Positions 1 through 8,261 of a stretch of DNA of 64,000 bases are shown piece by piece. Source of the stretch: Hyunsoonleella jejuensis (GTDB lineage: Bacteria > Bacteroidota > Bacteroidia > Flavobacteriales > Flavobacteriaceae); contig NZ_FOFN01000001.1 of NCBI RefSeq assembly GCF_900111025.1, positions 1,054,001 through 1,118,000 on the forward strand, read 5' to 3'. Made by a program: the position numbers and the translations under genes. Within the stretch, counting starts at the first letter, position 1; each line of letters begins with the position of its first letter. Under the pieces are notes generated by a model that saw only the letters and a list, made by a program, of their open reading frames with translations, was not told the DNA's origin and made no database searches.

Positions 1-57
1 ATTTTTTCATATTTTTTTTATTATCTATTAAAAAATAGGAGTTTAAATTAACAATAA

Positions 58-951
58 TTAATCGTTAGTTAAATCTCTAAACAAACTTTCTAAACTGGCA
101 TTCTTTTGGTTTAGCTGTAAAATCTTCAATTGGTTGTCATGTGCAAAATCAAATACGTAAGAACGCATGTCTTCTGAAGTTTTAAAGGTGATTTCATATA
201 CAAAATCATAGGTGTTTATTACCTTTTCAACTTTAGGAAGTTTTAGTAAGAAAGCGTCTTCCACGCGATAATCAAATTCTACAACTACAGTTTGCTCTTT
301 TTCGTTACGGAGGTCTTTAAGTTTTTTGTCAGCCACAATTTCACCTTTATTGATAATGATAACCCTGTCGCACATGGCTTCTACTTCTTGCATAATATGT
401 GTAGAAAGAAAGACGGTTTTTGTTTTTCCGATGGATTTAATCAAATTTCTGATATCAATCAATTGGTTTGGGTCTAATCCCGTAGTGGGTTCATCAAGAA
501 TTAAAACCTCTGGGTCGTGCAATAAAGCGGTTGCTAAACCTACGCGTTGCCGGTACCCTTTAGAGAGTTGTCCTATTTTTTTGCGAATTTCTGGAGTTAA
601 CCCCGTCATTTCAATAACGTCTGCTATTCTCGATTTGTCTACTTTATAAATATTAGCATTAAAAGCCAAATACTCTTTAATGTACATGTCTAAATACAGT
701 GGATTGTGCTCCGGAAGGTATCCTACACTTTTTTGAATGTCTTGAGGCGTGTCAATATCAAAACTATTAACTTTGGTAGTACCGGATGAAGGTTGAATAT
801 AAGTGGTTAAAATCTTCATCATTGTGGATTTACCGGCGCCATTGGGTCCTAAAAAGCCCACAATTTCAGGTTGTGCTACATTAAATGATATGTTGTTTAA
901 GGCTTTTTGGTTGCCGTATAGTTTTGATACACCGTTTACTTCAATAGACAT
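58..951 (-). CDS. gldA: ABC transporter ATP-binding protein, GldA type
   Basis: ATPase subunit of an ABC transporter, closest in look to GldA, which with GldF and GldG supports gliding motility in flavobacteria. Counting from an upstream ATG at 972, Walker A (GPNGAGKST) is at residues 42-50, the signature is LSKGYRQR near 136 and Walker B with the catalytic Glu (LILDEP) is at about 157-162, followed by an STH switch. The ATG at 951 is preferred because MSIEV is the usual GldA N-terminus. No permease gene is adjacent. Family assignment is firm; the GldA subfamily is by resemblance. Confidence 0.85.
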   Translation of the reverse strand: MSIEVNGVSKLYGNQKALNNISFNVAQPEIVGFLGPNGAGKSTMMKILTTYIQPSSGTTKVNSFDIDTPQDIQKSVGYLPEHNPLYLDMYIKEYLAFNANIYKVDKSRIADVIEMTGLTPEIRKKIGQLSKGYRQRVGLATALLHDPEVLILDEPTTGLDPNQLIDIRNLIKSIGKTKTVFLSTHIMQEVEAMCDRVIIINKGEIVADKKLKDLRNEKEQTVVVEFDYRVEDAFLLKLPKVEKVINTYDFVYEITFKTSEDMRSYVFDFAHDNQLKILQLNQKNASLESLFRDLTND

Positions 952-1058
952 ATTGCGGAATTGTTTTGTCAAAAATAATGATTCTGTAATGTAATTTGAA
1001 TTTTGTTATAAATTCTTTAAAACTTTTCAGAAATGAAGAAAAAAGGTTTTATAGTATT

Positions 1059-1087
1059 TTGATTTCTTGAAATATTAGTTACTTTAG
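1059..1087 (+). promoter_or_regulatory. possible promoter of the aromatic operon
   Basis: TTG at 1059-1061, an 18-base spacer and TACTTTAG at 1080-1087, one mismatch from the Bacteroidota -7 element TAnnTTTG. It would start transcription a few bases before the leader peptide ATG at 1099. Weak match; the position is what makes it credible. Confidence 0.35.
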
Positions 1088-1098
1088 CCGACGTAATT

Positions 1099-1179
1099 AT
1101 GAGAACAACAACGTATTATACATATTTTAACTTTTTTTATTTCTTTTTTAGCAAAGAAATCGAGACGTTGTGTGTATAA
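1099..1179 (+). CDS. Phe/Tyr-rich attenuator leader peptide
   Basis: A 26-codon reading frame (ATG 1099, TAA 1177-1179). Residues 6-17 read YYTYFNFFYFFF: four Tyr and six Phe in total among 26 residues, directly ahead of a Phe/Tyr biosynthesis operon. The run of aromatic codons ends at 1149, ten bases before the antiterminator segment at 1159-1166, which is the geometry needed for ribosome stalling to choose between alternative hairpins. By analogy with enterobacterial pheL the peptide itself would have no function beyond sensing charged tRNA-Phe and tRNA-Tyr. Start codon chosen because it is the first ATG in frame; no Shine-Dalgarno is visible, as usual in this phylum. Confidence 0.85.
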   Translation: MRTTTYYTYFNFFYFFFSKEIETLCV

Positions 1180-1233
1180 TTAAGTAAGAATATATATGAA
1201 TGCAAGTCTCGATGAAAATCGAGACTTTTTTTT
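1159..1233 (+). promoter_or_regulatory. transcription attenuator of the aromatic operon
   Basis: The 8-mer ATCGAGAC occurs at 1159-1166 inside the leader peptide frame and again at 1218-1225 as the 3' arm of the terminator. Both can pair with GTCTCGAT at 1206-1213. If a ribosome stalls on the Tyr/Phe codons upstream, 1159-1166 is free and sequesters the terminator 5' arm; if it reaches the stop codon at 1177 it covers 1159-1166 and the terminator forms. This is the standard leader-peptide attenuation logic; the pairing is read directly from the sequence, the mechanism is inferred. Confidence 0.8.
1204..1233 (+). terminator. attenuator terminator before pheA
   Basis: Perfect 10-bp stem AAGTCTCGAT/ATCGAGACTT (1204-1213 and 1218-1227) closed by a GAAA tetraloop and followed by T residues up to 1233. 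The pheA ATG begins at 1234, so the U-tract abuts the start codon. Confidence 0.9.
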
Positions 1234-2061
1234 ATGATTAATACAGTAGCCATACAAGGAATAAGAGGTAGTTTTCACCACATAGTGTCACAGGAGTTTT
1301 TTAACAAACCTGTTGATATAATTGAGTGCATGACTTTTGATAGGGTAGTAAACGCCCTAATTAACCAAGAATGTGATGCTGCTATAATGGCTTTAGAGAA
1401 TTCTATTGCGGGTTCTATAATTCCTAATTATGCATTAATCGATGATTATCATTTACATATTGTAGGTGAACATTATTTAGATATTCAGCATAATTTAATG
1501 GCATTGCCAAATCAAAGAATTGAAGACATAAAAGAAGTGTATTCGCACCCAATGGCATTATTGCAATGTAAGGACTTTTTTAAGGATTATCCGCATATCA
1601 AATTAGTTGAAGATAAAGATACTGCTGAGGTTGCAGAACGTATTCAAAAGCATAATTTAAAGCACGTAGGAGCTATTGCTAGTGTTTTGGCTGCTGATAT
1701 TTTTGAGCTTGATGTTTTGGCACATAGTATTCAAACTATAAAGCATAACGAAACGCGTTTTGCTGTAGTAAAGCGTACAAATTCTGAAGTACCGCAACAT
1801 GAAATTAATAAAGCTTCCATTAAGTTTGAAGCAGACCATAAGCGCGGGAGTTTAGCAACAATTTTAAATGTGATGAGTGATTGTAAGTTGAATTTAACAA
1901 AAATTCAATCGTTGCCGATCATAAAAACGCCGTGGAAATATGCATTTTTTGTCGACGTTACTTTTGAGGCTTACGAAGATTTTTCGAAGGCAAAATCGAT
2001 TATCGAAATTATGGGACAAAGTTTTAAGCTGTTAGGAGAATATAAAAACGCCAAGTTATGA
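1234..2061 (+). CDS. pheA: prephenate dehydratase
   Basis: Converts prephenate to phenylpyruvate, the committed step to phenylalanine. Residues 1 to about 185 form the periplasmic-binding-like dehydratase domain with the catalytic T-R-F motif at about 174-176 (NETRFAVVKR). Residues from about 189 form an ACT domain, the usual site for Phe feedback inhibition. It lacks a fused chorismate mutase, which is supplied here by the DAHP synthase fusion three genes on. The start codon lies immediately after the attenuator terminator. The stop overlaps the next gene's start by four bases (ATGA), suggesting translational coupling. Confidence 0.95.
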   Translation: MINTVAIQGIRGSFHHIVSQEFFNKPVDIIECMTFDRVVNALINQECDAAIMALENSIAGSIIPNYALIDDYHLHIVGEHYLDIQHNLMALPNQRIEDIKEVYSHPMALLQCKDFFKDYPHIKLVEDKDTAEVAERIQKHNLKHVGAIASVLAADIFELDVLAHSIQTIKHNETRFAVVKRTNSEVPQHEINKASIKFEADHKRGSLATILNVMSDCKLNLTKIQSLPIIKTPWKYAFFVDVTFEAYEDFSKAKSIIEIMGQSFKLLGEYKNAKL

Positions 2062-3203
2062 TTGAGGTAGCAAAGCGATTACATACGGTTGAAGAATATT
2101 ACTTCTCTAAAAAATTAAGGGAGGTTGGATTGCTTATTGCTAGCGGTAAACCTATCATAAATTTGGGTATAGGAAGTCCAGATATGCAGCCACCACAGAA
2201 AGTTATTGATGCAATTTCGGCTAGTTTTTCTGACCCAACTGCGCATAAATATCAGAGCTACCAGGGCTTGCCAGAATTAAGAGAAGCTATGGCTGCCTTT
2301 TACAAAACGCAGTTCGGTGTAAATGTAAATGCTACTAATGAGATTCTACCTTTAATGGGAAGTAAGGAAGGTATCATGCACATTTCAATGGCATATTTAA
2401 ATGAGGGTGATGAGGTTTTGATTCCAAATCCTGGTTATCCTACATATCAATCGGTAACTAAGTTGGTTGGTGCTAAAATTGTGACTTATGATTTAGATGC
2501 ATCAAATAATTGGATGCCAAATATTGAGGCGTTAGAGCAACAAGATTTAAGTAAAGTAAAATTGATGTGGGTAAACTATCCGCACATGCCAACAGGGGCA
2601 ACACCAACTGCAAATGTTTTTGAAGAATTGGTTGCCTTTGCTAAACGCCATAATATTTTAGTGGTAAATGACAATCCGTATAGCTTCGTGCTAAATGATA
2701 ATCCCACAAGTATATTAAATGTTGAAGGAGCCAAAGATATGTGTTTAGAGCTTAATTCTCTAAGTAAAACCTTCAATATGGCTGGGTGGCGTGTAGGAAT
2801 GGTTTTAGGAAATAGTGAACATATAAGCAATATTTTGAAGGTAAAAAGCAATATGGATTCTGGAATGTTTTATGGCATTCAAAAAGGAGCAATTGAGGCT
2901 TTAAAATGTTCTAAAATGTGGTTTGTTACTTTGAATAGTGTTTACAAACGCCGTAGGGATTTGGTATGGAAATTAGCTGAAGCATTGAACTGTACATATG
3001 ATAAAAGCGCAACAGGTTTGTTTGTTTGGGCTAAGTTACCACCATATTTAAAATCGGAAGAGTTTATCGATTTAGTGTTGAAGAACAATCATATTTTCAT
3101 TACGCCAGGAACCATATTTGGAAGTCAGGGTGAAGGTTATATCAGATTTTCATTGTGTGCGTCCACTGAAGTTTTAGAAGAAGCTTTGGCAAGAGTGAAG
3201 TAG
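2058..3203 (+). CDS. class I/II aminotransferase (aromatic operon)
   Basis: PLP-dependent fold-type I aminotransferase of 381 residues. Visible landmarks are the N-terminal INLGIGSPD substrate segment, NYPHMPTGA (a variant of the usual NPxNPTG), NDNPYS and the PLP-lysine motif NSLSKTFNMAGWR. By sequence alone it resembles the aspartate/LL-diaminopimelate aminotransferase group. Its place between pheA and tyrA makes transamination of phenylpyruvate and 4-hydroxyphenylpyruvate the likely job; that is inference from context. Start overlaps the pheA stop. Confidence 0.88.
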   Translation: MIEVAKRLHTVEEYYFSKKLREVGLLIASGKPIINLGIGSPDMQPPQKVIDAISASFSDPTAHKYQSYQGLPELREAMAAFYKTQFGVNVNATNEILPLMGSKEGIMHISMAYLNEGDEVLIPNPGYPTYQSVTKLVGAKIVTYDLDASNNWMPNIEALEQQDLSKVKLMWVNYPHMPTGATPTANVFEELVAFAKRHNILVVNDNPYSFVLNDNPTSILNVEGAKDMCLELNSLSKTFNMAGWRVGMVLGNSEHISNILKVKSNMDSGMFYGIQKGAIEALKCSKMWFVTLNSVYKRRRDLVWKLAEALNCTYDKSATGLFVWAKLPPYLKSEEFIDLVLKNNHIFITPGTIFGSQGEGYIRFSLCASTEVLEEALARVK

Positions 3204-3300
3204 AGTTTACAGTAGCGCAGTTTGCAGTAATTTAGATAAAATTTGAAAAGTATAAATAAAGAATAAAAATCCGTAATAGTTTCCTCGCTTTGGGGAGGTT

Positions 3301-3306
3301 AGGAGG
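3301..3306 (+). promoter_or_regulatory. strong Shine-Dalgarno of tyrA
   Basis: A full AGGAGG lies eight bases before the tyrA ATG at 3315. Most genes in the window have no such site, in keeping with the general lack of Shine-Dalgarno use in Bacteroidota. It sits at the edge of a small GC-rich hairpin (CCTC...GAGG, about 3281-3296), so it could instead be a by-product of that palindrome. Confidence 0.45.
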
Positions 3307-3314
3307 GGCTTTGT

Positions 3315-4166
3315 ATGAAGAATATATACGCCATAGGAGTAGGTTTAATAGGAGGTAGTCTTGCTATAGATATCAAGAAGCATCGGCCTGATGTGGTAAT
3401 TTATGGTATTAGTAGAAAAGATTCTACGCTTAATACGGCTTTGGAGTTGGGCTTAATTGATGAAAAAGCTACGCTTGATGACATTGAAAATGCCGACTTA
3501 GTTATTATTTCCATTCCTGTGGATGCAACGGTAAAATTATTACCAACTATTTTGGATAAAATACCAGATACTGGTTTGGTAGTTGATGCAGGGTCTACTA
3601 AAGAAGACATTTGCAAAGTGGTTGAAAACCATCCAAAACGCAGAAATTTTTTAGCAATGCATCCCATCGCAGGAACTGAACACTCTGGACCAACAGCGGC
3701 TATTGAAGGCTTGTTTAAAGGAAAAACAAATATTGTTTGTGAGGTTGAAAAAACAACATTTAAGCTACAGGAAAAGGCATTGAAATTATTTACGGATATT
3801 GGAATGCGTATTCGGTATATGAATCCTAAAGAACATGATAAGCATATTGCGTATGTTTCGCATTTATCCCACATTAGTTCGTTTATGTTGGGTAAAACGG
3901 TGATTGACAAAGAAAAGAATGAACGTGATATTTTTGATATGGCAGGAAGTGGTTTTGCTTCTACAGTGCGTTTGGCAAAAAGTTCGCCAGAAATGTGGAC
4001 GCCTATTTTTAAACAGAATAAAAGTAACGTTATAGAAACCTTAGAGGAATATATTAACAACCTTACTCATTTTAAAGAATTGATGGCTGCTGATAATTTT
4101 GAAGCCATTTTTGAGGAGATGAAAAGTACCAATCATATAAAAGATATTTTGAATGGACTTATTTAA
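3315..4166 (+). CDS. tyrA: prephenate dehydrogenase
   Basis: NAD(P)-dependent oxidative decarboxylation of prephenate to 4-hydroxyphenylpyruvate, the tyrosine branch. The dinucleotide-binding loop GVGLIGGS is at residues 8-15. Further family signatures are DAGSTK near residue 94, HPIAGTEHSG near 117-126 and HDKHIAYVSHLSH near 176-188, the last containing the conserved histidines of the active site. There is no ACT domain after the catalytic part. It is the third structural gene of the attenuated operon, 111 bases after the aminotransferase. Confidence 0.95.
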   Translation: MKNIYAIGVGLIGGSLAIDIKKHRPDVVIYGISRKDSTLNTALELGLIDEKATLDDIENADLVIISIPVDATVKLLPTILDKIPDTGLVVDAGSTKEDICKVVENHPKRRNFLAMHPIAGTEHSGPTAAIEGLFKGKTNIVCEVEKTTFKLQEKALKLFTDIGMRIRYMNPKEHDKHIAYVSHLSHISSFMLGKTVIDKEKNERDIFDMAGSGFASTVRLAKSSPEMWTPIFKQNKSNVIETLEEYINNLTHFKELMAADNFEAIFEEMKSTNHIKDILNGLI

Positions 4167-4210
4167 GAAAGTAGAAGTATTGTGCATGAGAATGTTTGAT
4201 GGTAAATAGA

Positions 4211-4341
4211 TCTCGCTTTAGGGATTGAACGCCTTCCACTGCACTTGGTACAGGCTAAATGTTTTAGCTTCTCGCAGAGCGTAAGTAGTGAAAGCCCAAC
4301 CACTTGCACTGAGTCCGTCGAAGTGTTGTGGTAACGCCCAA
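4211..4341 (-). repeat. dispersed intergenic repeat, copy A
   Basis: Read on the minus strand this block begins TTGGGCGTTACC, has GGGCTTTC, a GCTCTGCG...AGCT segment and ends CAATCCCTAAAGCGAGA. The same landmarks in the same order occur on the plus strand at 11580-11670. It occupies most of the gap between tyrA and the DAHP synthase gene and is richer in GC than its surroundings. No coding frame is convincing. Confidence 0.6.
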
Positions 4342-4410
4342 ATAAAGAGATAGAATAATAAAAATTAAATAGTAAATAAAACAGCTTAAGCAGCTAAATA
4401 TTAAGTAAAA

Positions 4411-5493
4411 ATGGAAAATAAGAAAGAAATGAGAGCTTGGTTGGATGATTTAGGATTGGATCATCCTTTGGTAATTGCAGGCCCTTGTAGCGCTGAAACA
4501 GAAGAGCAAGTTCTAAAAATTGCACATGAGTTAAAGGATACTGATGTTAATTATTACAGAGCTGGAATTTGGAAACCAAGAACGCGCCCGGGAAATTTTG
4601 AAGGTGTGGGGCACTTAGGCTTAAAATGGTTACAAAAAGTAAAAGCAGAAACAGGAATGAAAACCGCTACTGAGGTGGCAAATGCAAACCATGTGAAATT
4701 GGCATTAGAGCATGATATTGATTTATTGTGGATTGGAGCACGTTCTACTGTTAGTCCGTTTATTGTTCAAGAAATAGCTGATGCTTTAGAAGGTACAGAT
4801 AAAATTGTTTTAGTGAAAAACCCAGTAAATCCAGATTTACCTTTGTGGTTAGGTGCTATTGAGCGTTTATATGCTTCGAATATTCAAAAATTGGGTGTTA
4901 TTCATAGAGGGTTTTCTACGTATGAAAAAACAAAATATAGAAATAAACCAAAATGGCAATTGGCCATTGAATTACAAACAAGATTCCCAGATTTACCAAT
5001 TATAAACGATCCGTCTCATATTACGGGTAAAAGAGATATGATTTTTGATGTGTCGCAAACAGCATTAGATTTAAACTTTGATGGGTTGATGATTGAAACG
5101 CATACCGATCCTGACAATGCATGGAGTGATGCAGCACAACAGGTAACGCCTGCTTCATTAGTACAAATTATGAAAGATTTAAAAATTAGAAAAGAGACTG
5201 ATGCAGAAACCGAATACAACGCAGCACTGGATCAATTGAGAGCTCAGATTGACGTAGTTGATAATCAAATTATTGAATTATTAGGTACACGTATGAAAGC
5301 TTCTGATGGTATTGGCGCGCTTAAAAAGCAAAAAAATGTTGCGGTTTTACAAAGCAAGCGTTGGAATGAAATCTTAGGACGCATGGTTTTAGAAGGACAA
5401 GACCATGGTTTAAGTGAGGAGTTTATCTTAAAGATGTTTAAGGCGATTCACCAAGAATCTATTAATCACCAAGAGAAAATCATCAACGGATAA
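4411..5493 (+). CDS. bifunctional DAHP synthase / chorismate mutase type II
   Basis: First enzyme of the shikimate pathway fused to chorismate mutase. Residues 1 to about 260 are a DAHP synthase of the KDO8P-synthase-like class, with IAGPCSAE near residue 23 and NDPSHITG near 201. Residues about 270-360 are an AroQ-type helical chorismate mutase starting LDQLRAQIDVVDNQIIELLG. The fusion couples entry to the pathway with commitment to Phe/Tyr, and the mutase domain may give feedback control. It completes the pathway set of this operon and ends in a strong terminator. Whether the 244-base gap before it (with repeat copy A) breaks the operon cannot be told. Confidence 0.95.
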   Translation: MENKKEMRAWLDDLGLDHPLVIAGPCSAETEEQVLKIAHELKDTDVNYYRAGIWKPRTRPGNFEGVGHLGLKWLQKVKAETGMKTATEVANANHVKLALEHDIDLLWIGARSTVSPFIVQEIADALEGTDKIVLVKNPVNPDLPLWLGAIERLYASNIQKLGVIHRGFSTYEKTKYRNKPKWQLAIELQTRFPDLPIINDPSHITGKRDMIFDVSQTALDLNFDGLMIETHTDPDNAWSDAAQQVTPASLVQIMKDLKIRKETDAETEYNAALDQLRAQIDVVDNQIIELLGTRMKASDGIGALKKQKNVAVLQSKRWNEILGRMVLEGQDHGLSEEFILKMFKAIHQESINHQEKIING

Positions 5494-5510
5494 AACAAAA
5501 CCGTTAAAAT

Positions 5511-5540
5511 AAAAAAGCCTCCACTAAGGAGGCTTTTTTT
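5511..5540 (+). terminator. bidirectional terminator between convergent genes
   Basis: Perfect 12-bp stem AAAAAAGCCTCC/GGAGGCTTTTTT (5511-5522 and 5528-5539) with loop ACTAA. The A-run on one side and the T-run on the other let it stop both the DAHP synthase transcript and the converging gene. Confidence 0.9.
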
Positions 5541-5546
5541 ATTACA

Positions 5547-5996
5547 TTACTTATTTCTTCTAAATACGTATCGTGTTATAAAAATACCTTGTCCATCATC
5601 TTTTCCAGCATCACTTTCAACAGCACTGGTTACAAAAGCCAGTTCCCAGCCTTCTTCTGTCATGGCGCTTAATTTTGAGCTAACCAATGCATCGTTTGAT
5701 GCAATATTTTGAAATCTAATACCACCAATATTGTAAAAATTTAAAAGCTTGGTCTCCTCAAAATCCTCAACTCTAATATCTTTTCTTTTTGATTTATTCC
5801 TTGTGTGGTCTTCTTCTGTTTGTTCAGAAGTGAATTCTTCATAGTCACGTTCAGCATTAGCTGATATTAATCGAGATCTTCCTAAACCATTGGGAACAAT
5901 AGATTCAATGCTTGTAATTACTTTATATTCTACTTGCGCATTGATTTCTACAAGGCTAAACAAGCAAATCGCTACTACTAATACTAATTTTTTCAT
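5547..5996 (-). CDS. secreted hypothetical protein
   Basis: 149 residues with a clear signal peptide (MKKLVLVVAICLFSLVEINAQ), so the mature protein is exported to the periplasm or beyond. The middle is highly charged (about residues 46-75, many Glu, Asp, Lys and Arg) and the C-terminus has EEGWELAFVTSAVES and ITRYVFRR, a pattern seen in small exported flavobacterial proteins of unknown role. No catalytic motif or lipobox cysteine is visible. Monocistronic between a shared terminator and a 160-base upstream gap. Confidence 0.75.
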   Translation of the reverse strand: MKKLVLVVAICLFSLVEINAQVEYKVITSIESIVPNGLGRSRLISANAERDYEEFTSEQTEEDHTRNKSKRKDIRVEDFEETKLLNFYNIGGIRFQNIASNDALVSSKLSAMTEEGWELAFVTSAVESDAGKDDGQGIFITRYVFRRNK

Positions 5997-6183
5997 GTCG
6001 CTGAATTTTAAATTAAGATTGAATATGCTAATATAAAAATACTCCTGCTAAAAAGAAATATTTAAACTTGAAGTGTACTCTAATAAATGAAGTTAACTAA
6101 TTGAAACACTACGTACACTCATTCATTCTTTATGTAAAACAGGTTTCTACATAGGTTTGCCTGATAAACCAAAAACTATAATT

Positions 6184-6816
6184 ATGAAAACACTAATTTC
6201 TTCGCTGTTAGTGAGTGTGGCGCTCACAGCATTTTCGCAAAATAGCATTACTGGTAATGTTTCAAGTAATGAAGGTCCGCTTGTAGGAGCCAATATCATC
6301 ATTAAAAACTCTGATAAGGGTACAATTTCAAACCTTGAAGGTGATTTTAAATTAAATGTTACTATTAAAGATACGCTTGTGATATCTTACTTAGGATATA
6401 AATCCGAAGAAATTGTTGTTGGGCAACACGAAAACATCAAAGTTTTATTGGAAGGAAATATTGCTTTGGATGAGGTTGAAATTATAGCTTATGGAAACTG
6501 CACGCGTTACTGTCATCTGCGTTGCGTTGTAGTTTCTACGATTTACAACGCTTCTTACAGATTAGATAAAAATTCAGAAAAACTATACCCAAATCCCTCA
6601 AAAACAGGACGATTTCAAATAAAACTAATAGACGATTATAAAAATGTAAACGTACAAGTTTACAATAGGTCTGGGCAAATAGTAAAAACGCTATCCAAGC
6701 AACCAGTATCTAAATTAGTTCACTTAGATTTAAGCCAAAGTCCTTCAGGGATGTATCTTGTAAATATTGGCGCCAATGGTAAACGCCTTACTACTAAAAA
6801 AGCGATTATAGATTAA
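6184..6816 (+). CDS. secreted CarboxypepD-regulatory-like protein with T9SS signal
   Basis: Signal peptide MKTLISSLLVSVALTAFSQ, then a carboxypeptidase-regulatory-like beta-sandwich (ITGNVSSNEGPLVGANIIIKN ... LVISYLGYKSEEI) like that at the start of TonB-dependent receptors, then a linker holding a Cys cluster (GNCTRYCHLRC). The last about 75 residues, from LYPNPSKTGRFQI to KRLTTKKAIID, form a type IX secretion sorting domain. It is therefore probably exported across the outer membrane and cell-surface or extracellular. The ATG at 6184 is chosen over 6157 because the signal peptide begins there. Confidence 0.85.
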   Translation: MKTLISSLLVSVALTAFSQNSITGNVSSNEGPLVGANIIIKNSDKGTISNLEGDFKLNVTIKDTLVISYLGYKSEEIVVGQHENIKVLLEGNIALDEVEIIAYGNCTRYCHLRCVVVSTIYNASYRLDKNSEKLYPNPSKTGRFQIKLIDDYKNVNVQVYNRSGQIVKTLSKQPVSKLVHLDLSQSPSGMYLVNIGANGKRLTTKKAIID

Positions 6817-6860
6817 CTATTTCAACATAAATATTGTTATTTTGTGGTATAATCTTATAC

Positions 6861-7811
6861 ATGACAGGACGCGTTTATAAATCTACAGGTAGTTGGTACA
6901 CCGTAAAAACCCAATTGGGTGATGTTTACCAATGCCGAATCAAAGGGAAATTTCGAATCAAAGGTATAAAAAGTACAAACCCAATTGCCGTTGGAGATAT
7001 AGTAGATTTTGAATTAGAAACCAATAATGACGAGGTTTCTGGGATTATATATAATATTCACGACAGAACCAACTATATCGTACGCAAATCGGTAAACCTC
7101 TCGAAGCAAACACACATTATTTCTGCTAATATCGATCAGGTATTTTTAATGATAACCATAAACAATCCGCCAACCTTAACCAGTTTTATCGATAGGTTTT
7201 TGGTTACGGCCGAGGCATATTCTATTAGAACAATTCTTCTTTTTAATAAAATTGATGCTTACGATGAAGACACCTTAAACGAAGTAAAGTATCTGGCACA
7301 CGTATATCGTAAAATAGGGTATGAATGTATAGGTATTTCTGCAAAAACTGGAAAAAATGTAGAAAAAGTGAAAAACCTTATGCGAGATAAAGTGAGTATG
7401 TTTTCAGGACACTCTGGCGTTGGGAAATCTACCTTGGTAAATGCTATTGAGCCTTCTTTGAATTTAAAAACCAAAGAGATTTCAAATCAACATATGCAAG
7501 GGCAGCATACTACAACATTTGCAGAAATGTTCGATACTAGTTTTGGGGGCAAAATAATTGATACCCCCGGTATAAAAGGTTTTGGTGTTGTGGATATGGA
7601 CAAAGAAGAGGTAGGTGACTATTTTCCAGAAATTTTTGAATTAAAACAAGACTGTAAGTTTAATAATTGTTTGCACTTGCAAGAGCCCAAATGTGCAGTT
7701 AAGGATGCTTTAGAGAGTGATGAGATAGCCTATTCGCGTTACCGTAGCTATGTTCAGATTTTGGAAGGCGAAGACGAGCATTACAGAACCGATAATTGGG
7801 ATAACGAATGA
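6861..7811 (+). CDS. rsgA: ribosome small-subunit-dependent GTPase A
   Basis: Circularly permuted GTPase that helps mature the 30S subunit. An N-terminal OB-fold (about residues 1-75) precedes the GTPase domain with motifs in permuted order: NKID near 125, the P-loop GHSGVGKST near 183-191 and DTPGIKGFG near 230. The C-terminal zinc-binding segment CKFNNCLHLQEPKC has the expected Cys/His pattern. ATG at 6861 (MTGRVYKSTG) is chosen over the upstream ATG at 6834, which would add nine unusual residues. The stop overlaps dtd by four bases. Confidence 0.95.
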   Translation: MTGRVYKSTGSWYTVKTQLGDVYQCRIKGKFRIKGIKSTNPIAVGDIVDFELETNNDEVSGIIYNIHDRTNYIVRKSVNLSKQTHIISANIDQVFLMITINNPPTLTSFIDRFLVTAEAYSIRTILLFNKIDAYDEDTLNEVKYLAHVYRKIGYECIGISAKTGKNVEKVKNLMRDKVSMFSGHSGVGKSTLVNAIEPSLNLKTKEISNQHMQGQHTTTFAEMFDTSFGGKIIDTPGIKGFGVVDMDKEEVGDYFPEIFELKQDCKFNNCLHLQEPKCAVKDALESDEIAYSRYRSYVQILEGEDEHYRTDNWDNE

Positions 7812-8260
7812 AAGTAGTTATTCAAAGAGTGTCTAAGGCCAGTGTAACTATTGATGGTCTTATGGTAGCATCAATTCAAAGTGGGCTTCTCGTGCTTTTA
7901 GGGATTGTAAGCGAAGACAAGCAAGAGGACATCGATTGGCTATGTAATAAAATTGTAAATCTTAGAATTTTTGGAGATGAAAACGGCGTGATGAATAAGT
8001 CTTTAACGGATGTTGATGGAGACGTTATTGTAGTAAGCCAGTTTACACTTCACGCGGCAACAAAAAAGGGCAATCGCCCCAGTTATATAAAAGCAGCAAA
8101 ACCAGAGGTTGCAATTCCATTATATGAAACTTTTGTTCAAAACCTAAAACGTGTTTTAGGAAAATCAATTCAAACAGGTGAGTTTGGAGCCATGATGCAG
8201 GTAGAATTAGTTAACGATGGTCCTGTTACCATTATAATCGACTCCAAAAACAAAGAATAA
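7808..8260 (+). CDS. dtd: D-aminoacyl-tRNA deacylase
   Basis: Hydrolyses D-aminoacyl-tRNAs, protecting translation from D-amino acids. At 150 residues it has the family length. It shows the SQFTL motif at about 77-81 and GNRPSY in place of the usual GxRPS(F/Y), followed by GEFGAMMQVELVNDGPVTI near the C-terminus, all conserved in Dtd. Its start codon overlaps the rsgA stop, and the next gene follows after one base, so rsgA, dtd and the next two genes look like one transcript. Confidence 0.95.
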   Translation: MKVVIQRVSKASVTIDGLMVASIQSGLLVLLGIVSEDKQEDIDWLCNKIVNLRIFGDENGVMNKSLTDVDGDVIVVSQFTLHAATKKGNRPSYIKAAKPEVAIPLYETFVQNLKRVLGKSIQTGEFGAMMQVELVNDGPVTIIIDSKNKE

Positions 8261-8261
8261 A

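Noticed and set aside
3401-4060. Long open frame opposite tyrA on the minus strand
   Set aside because: Serine- and hydrophobic-rich shadow of a clearly conserved dehydrogenase; no domain or start signal.
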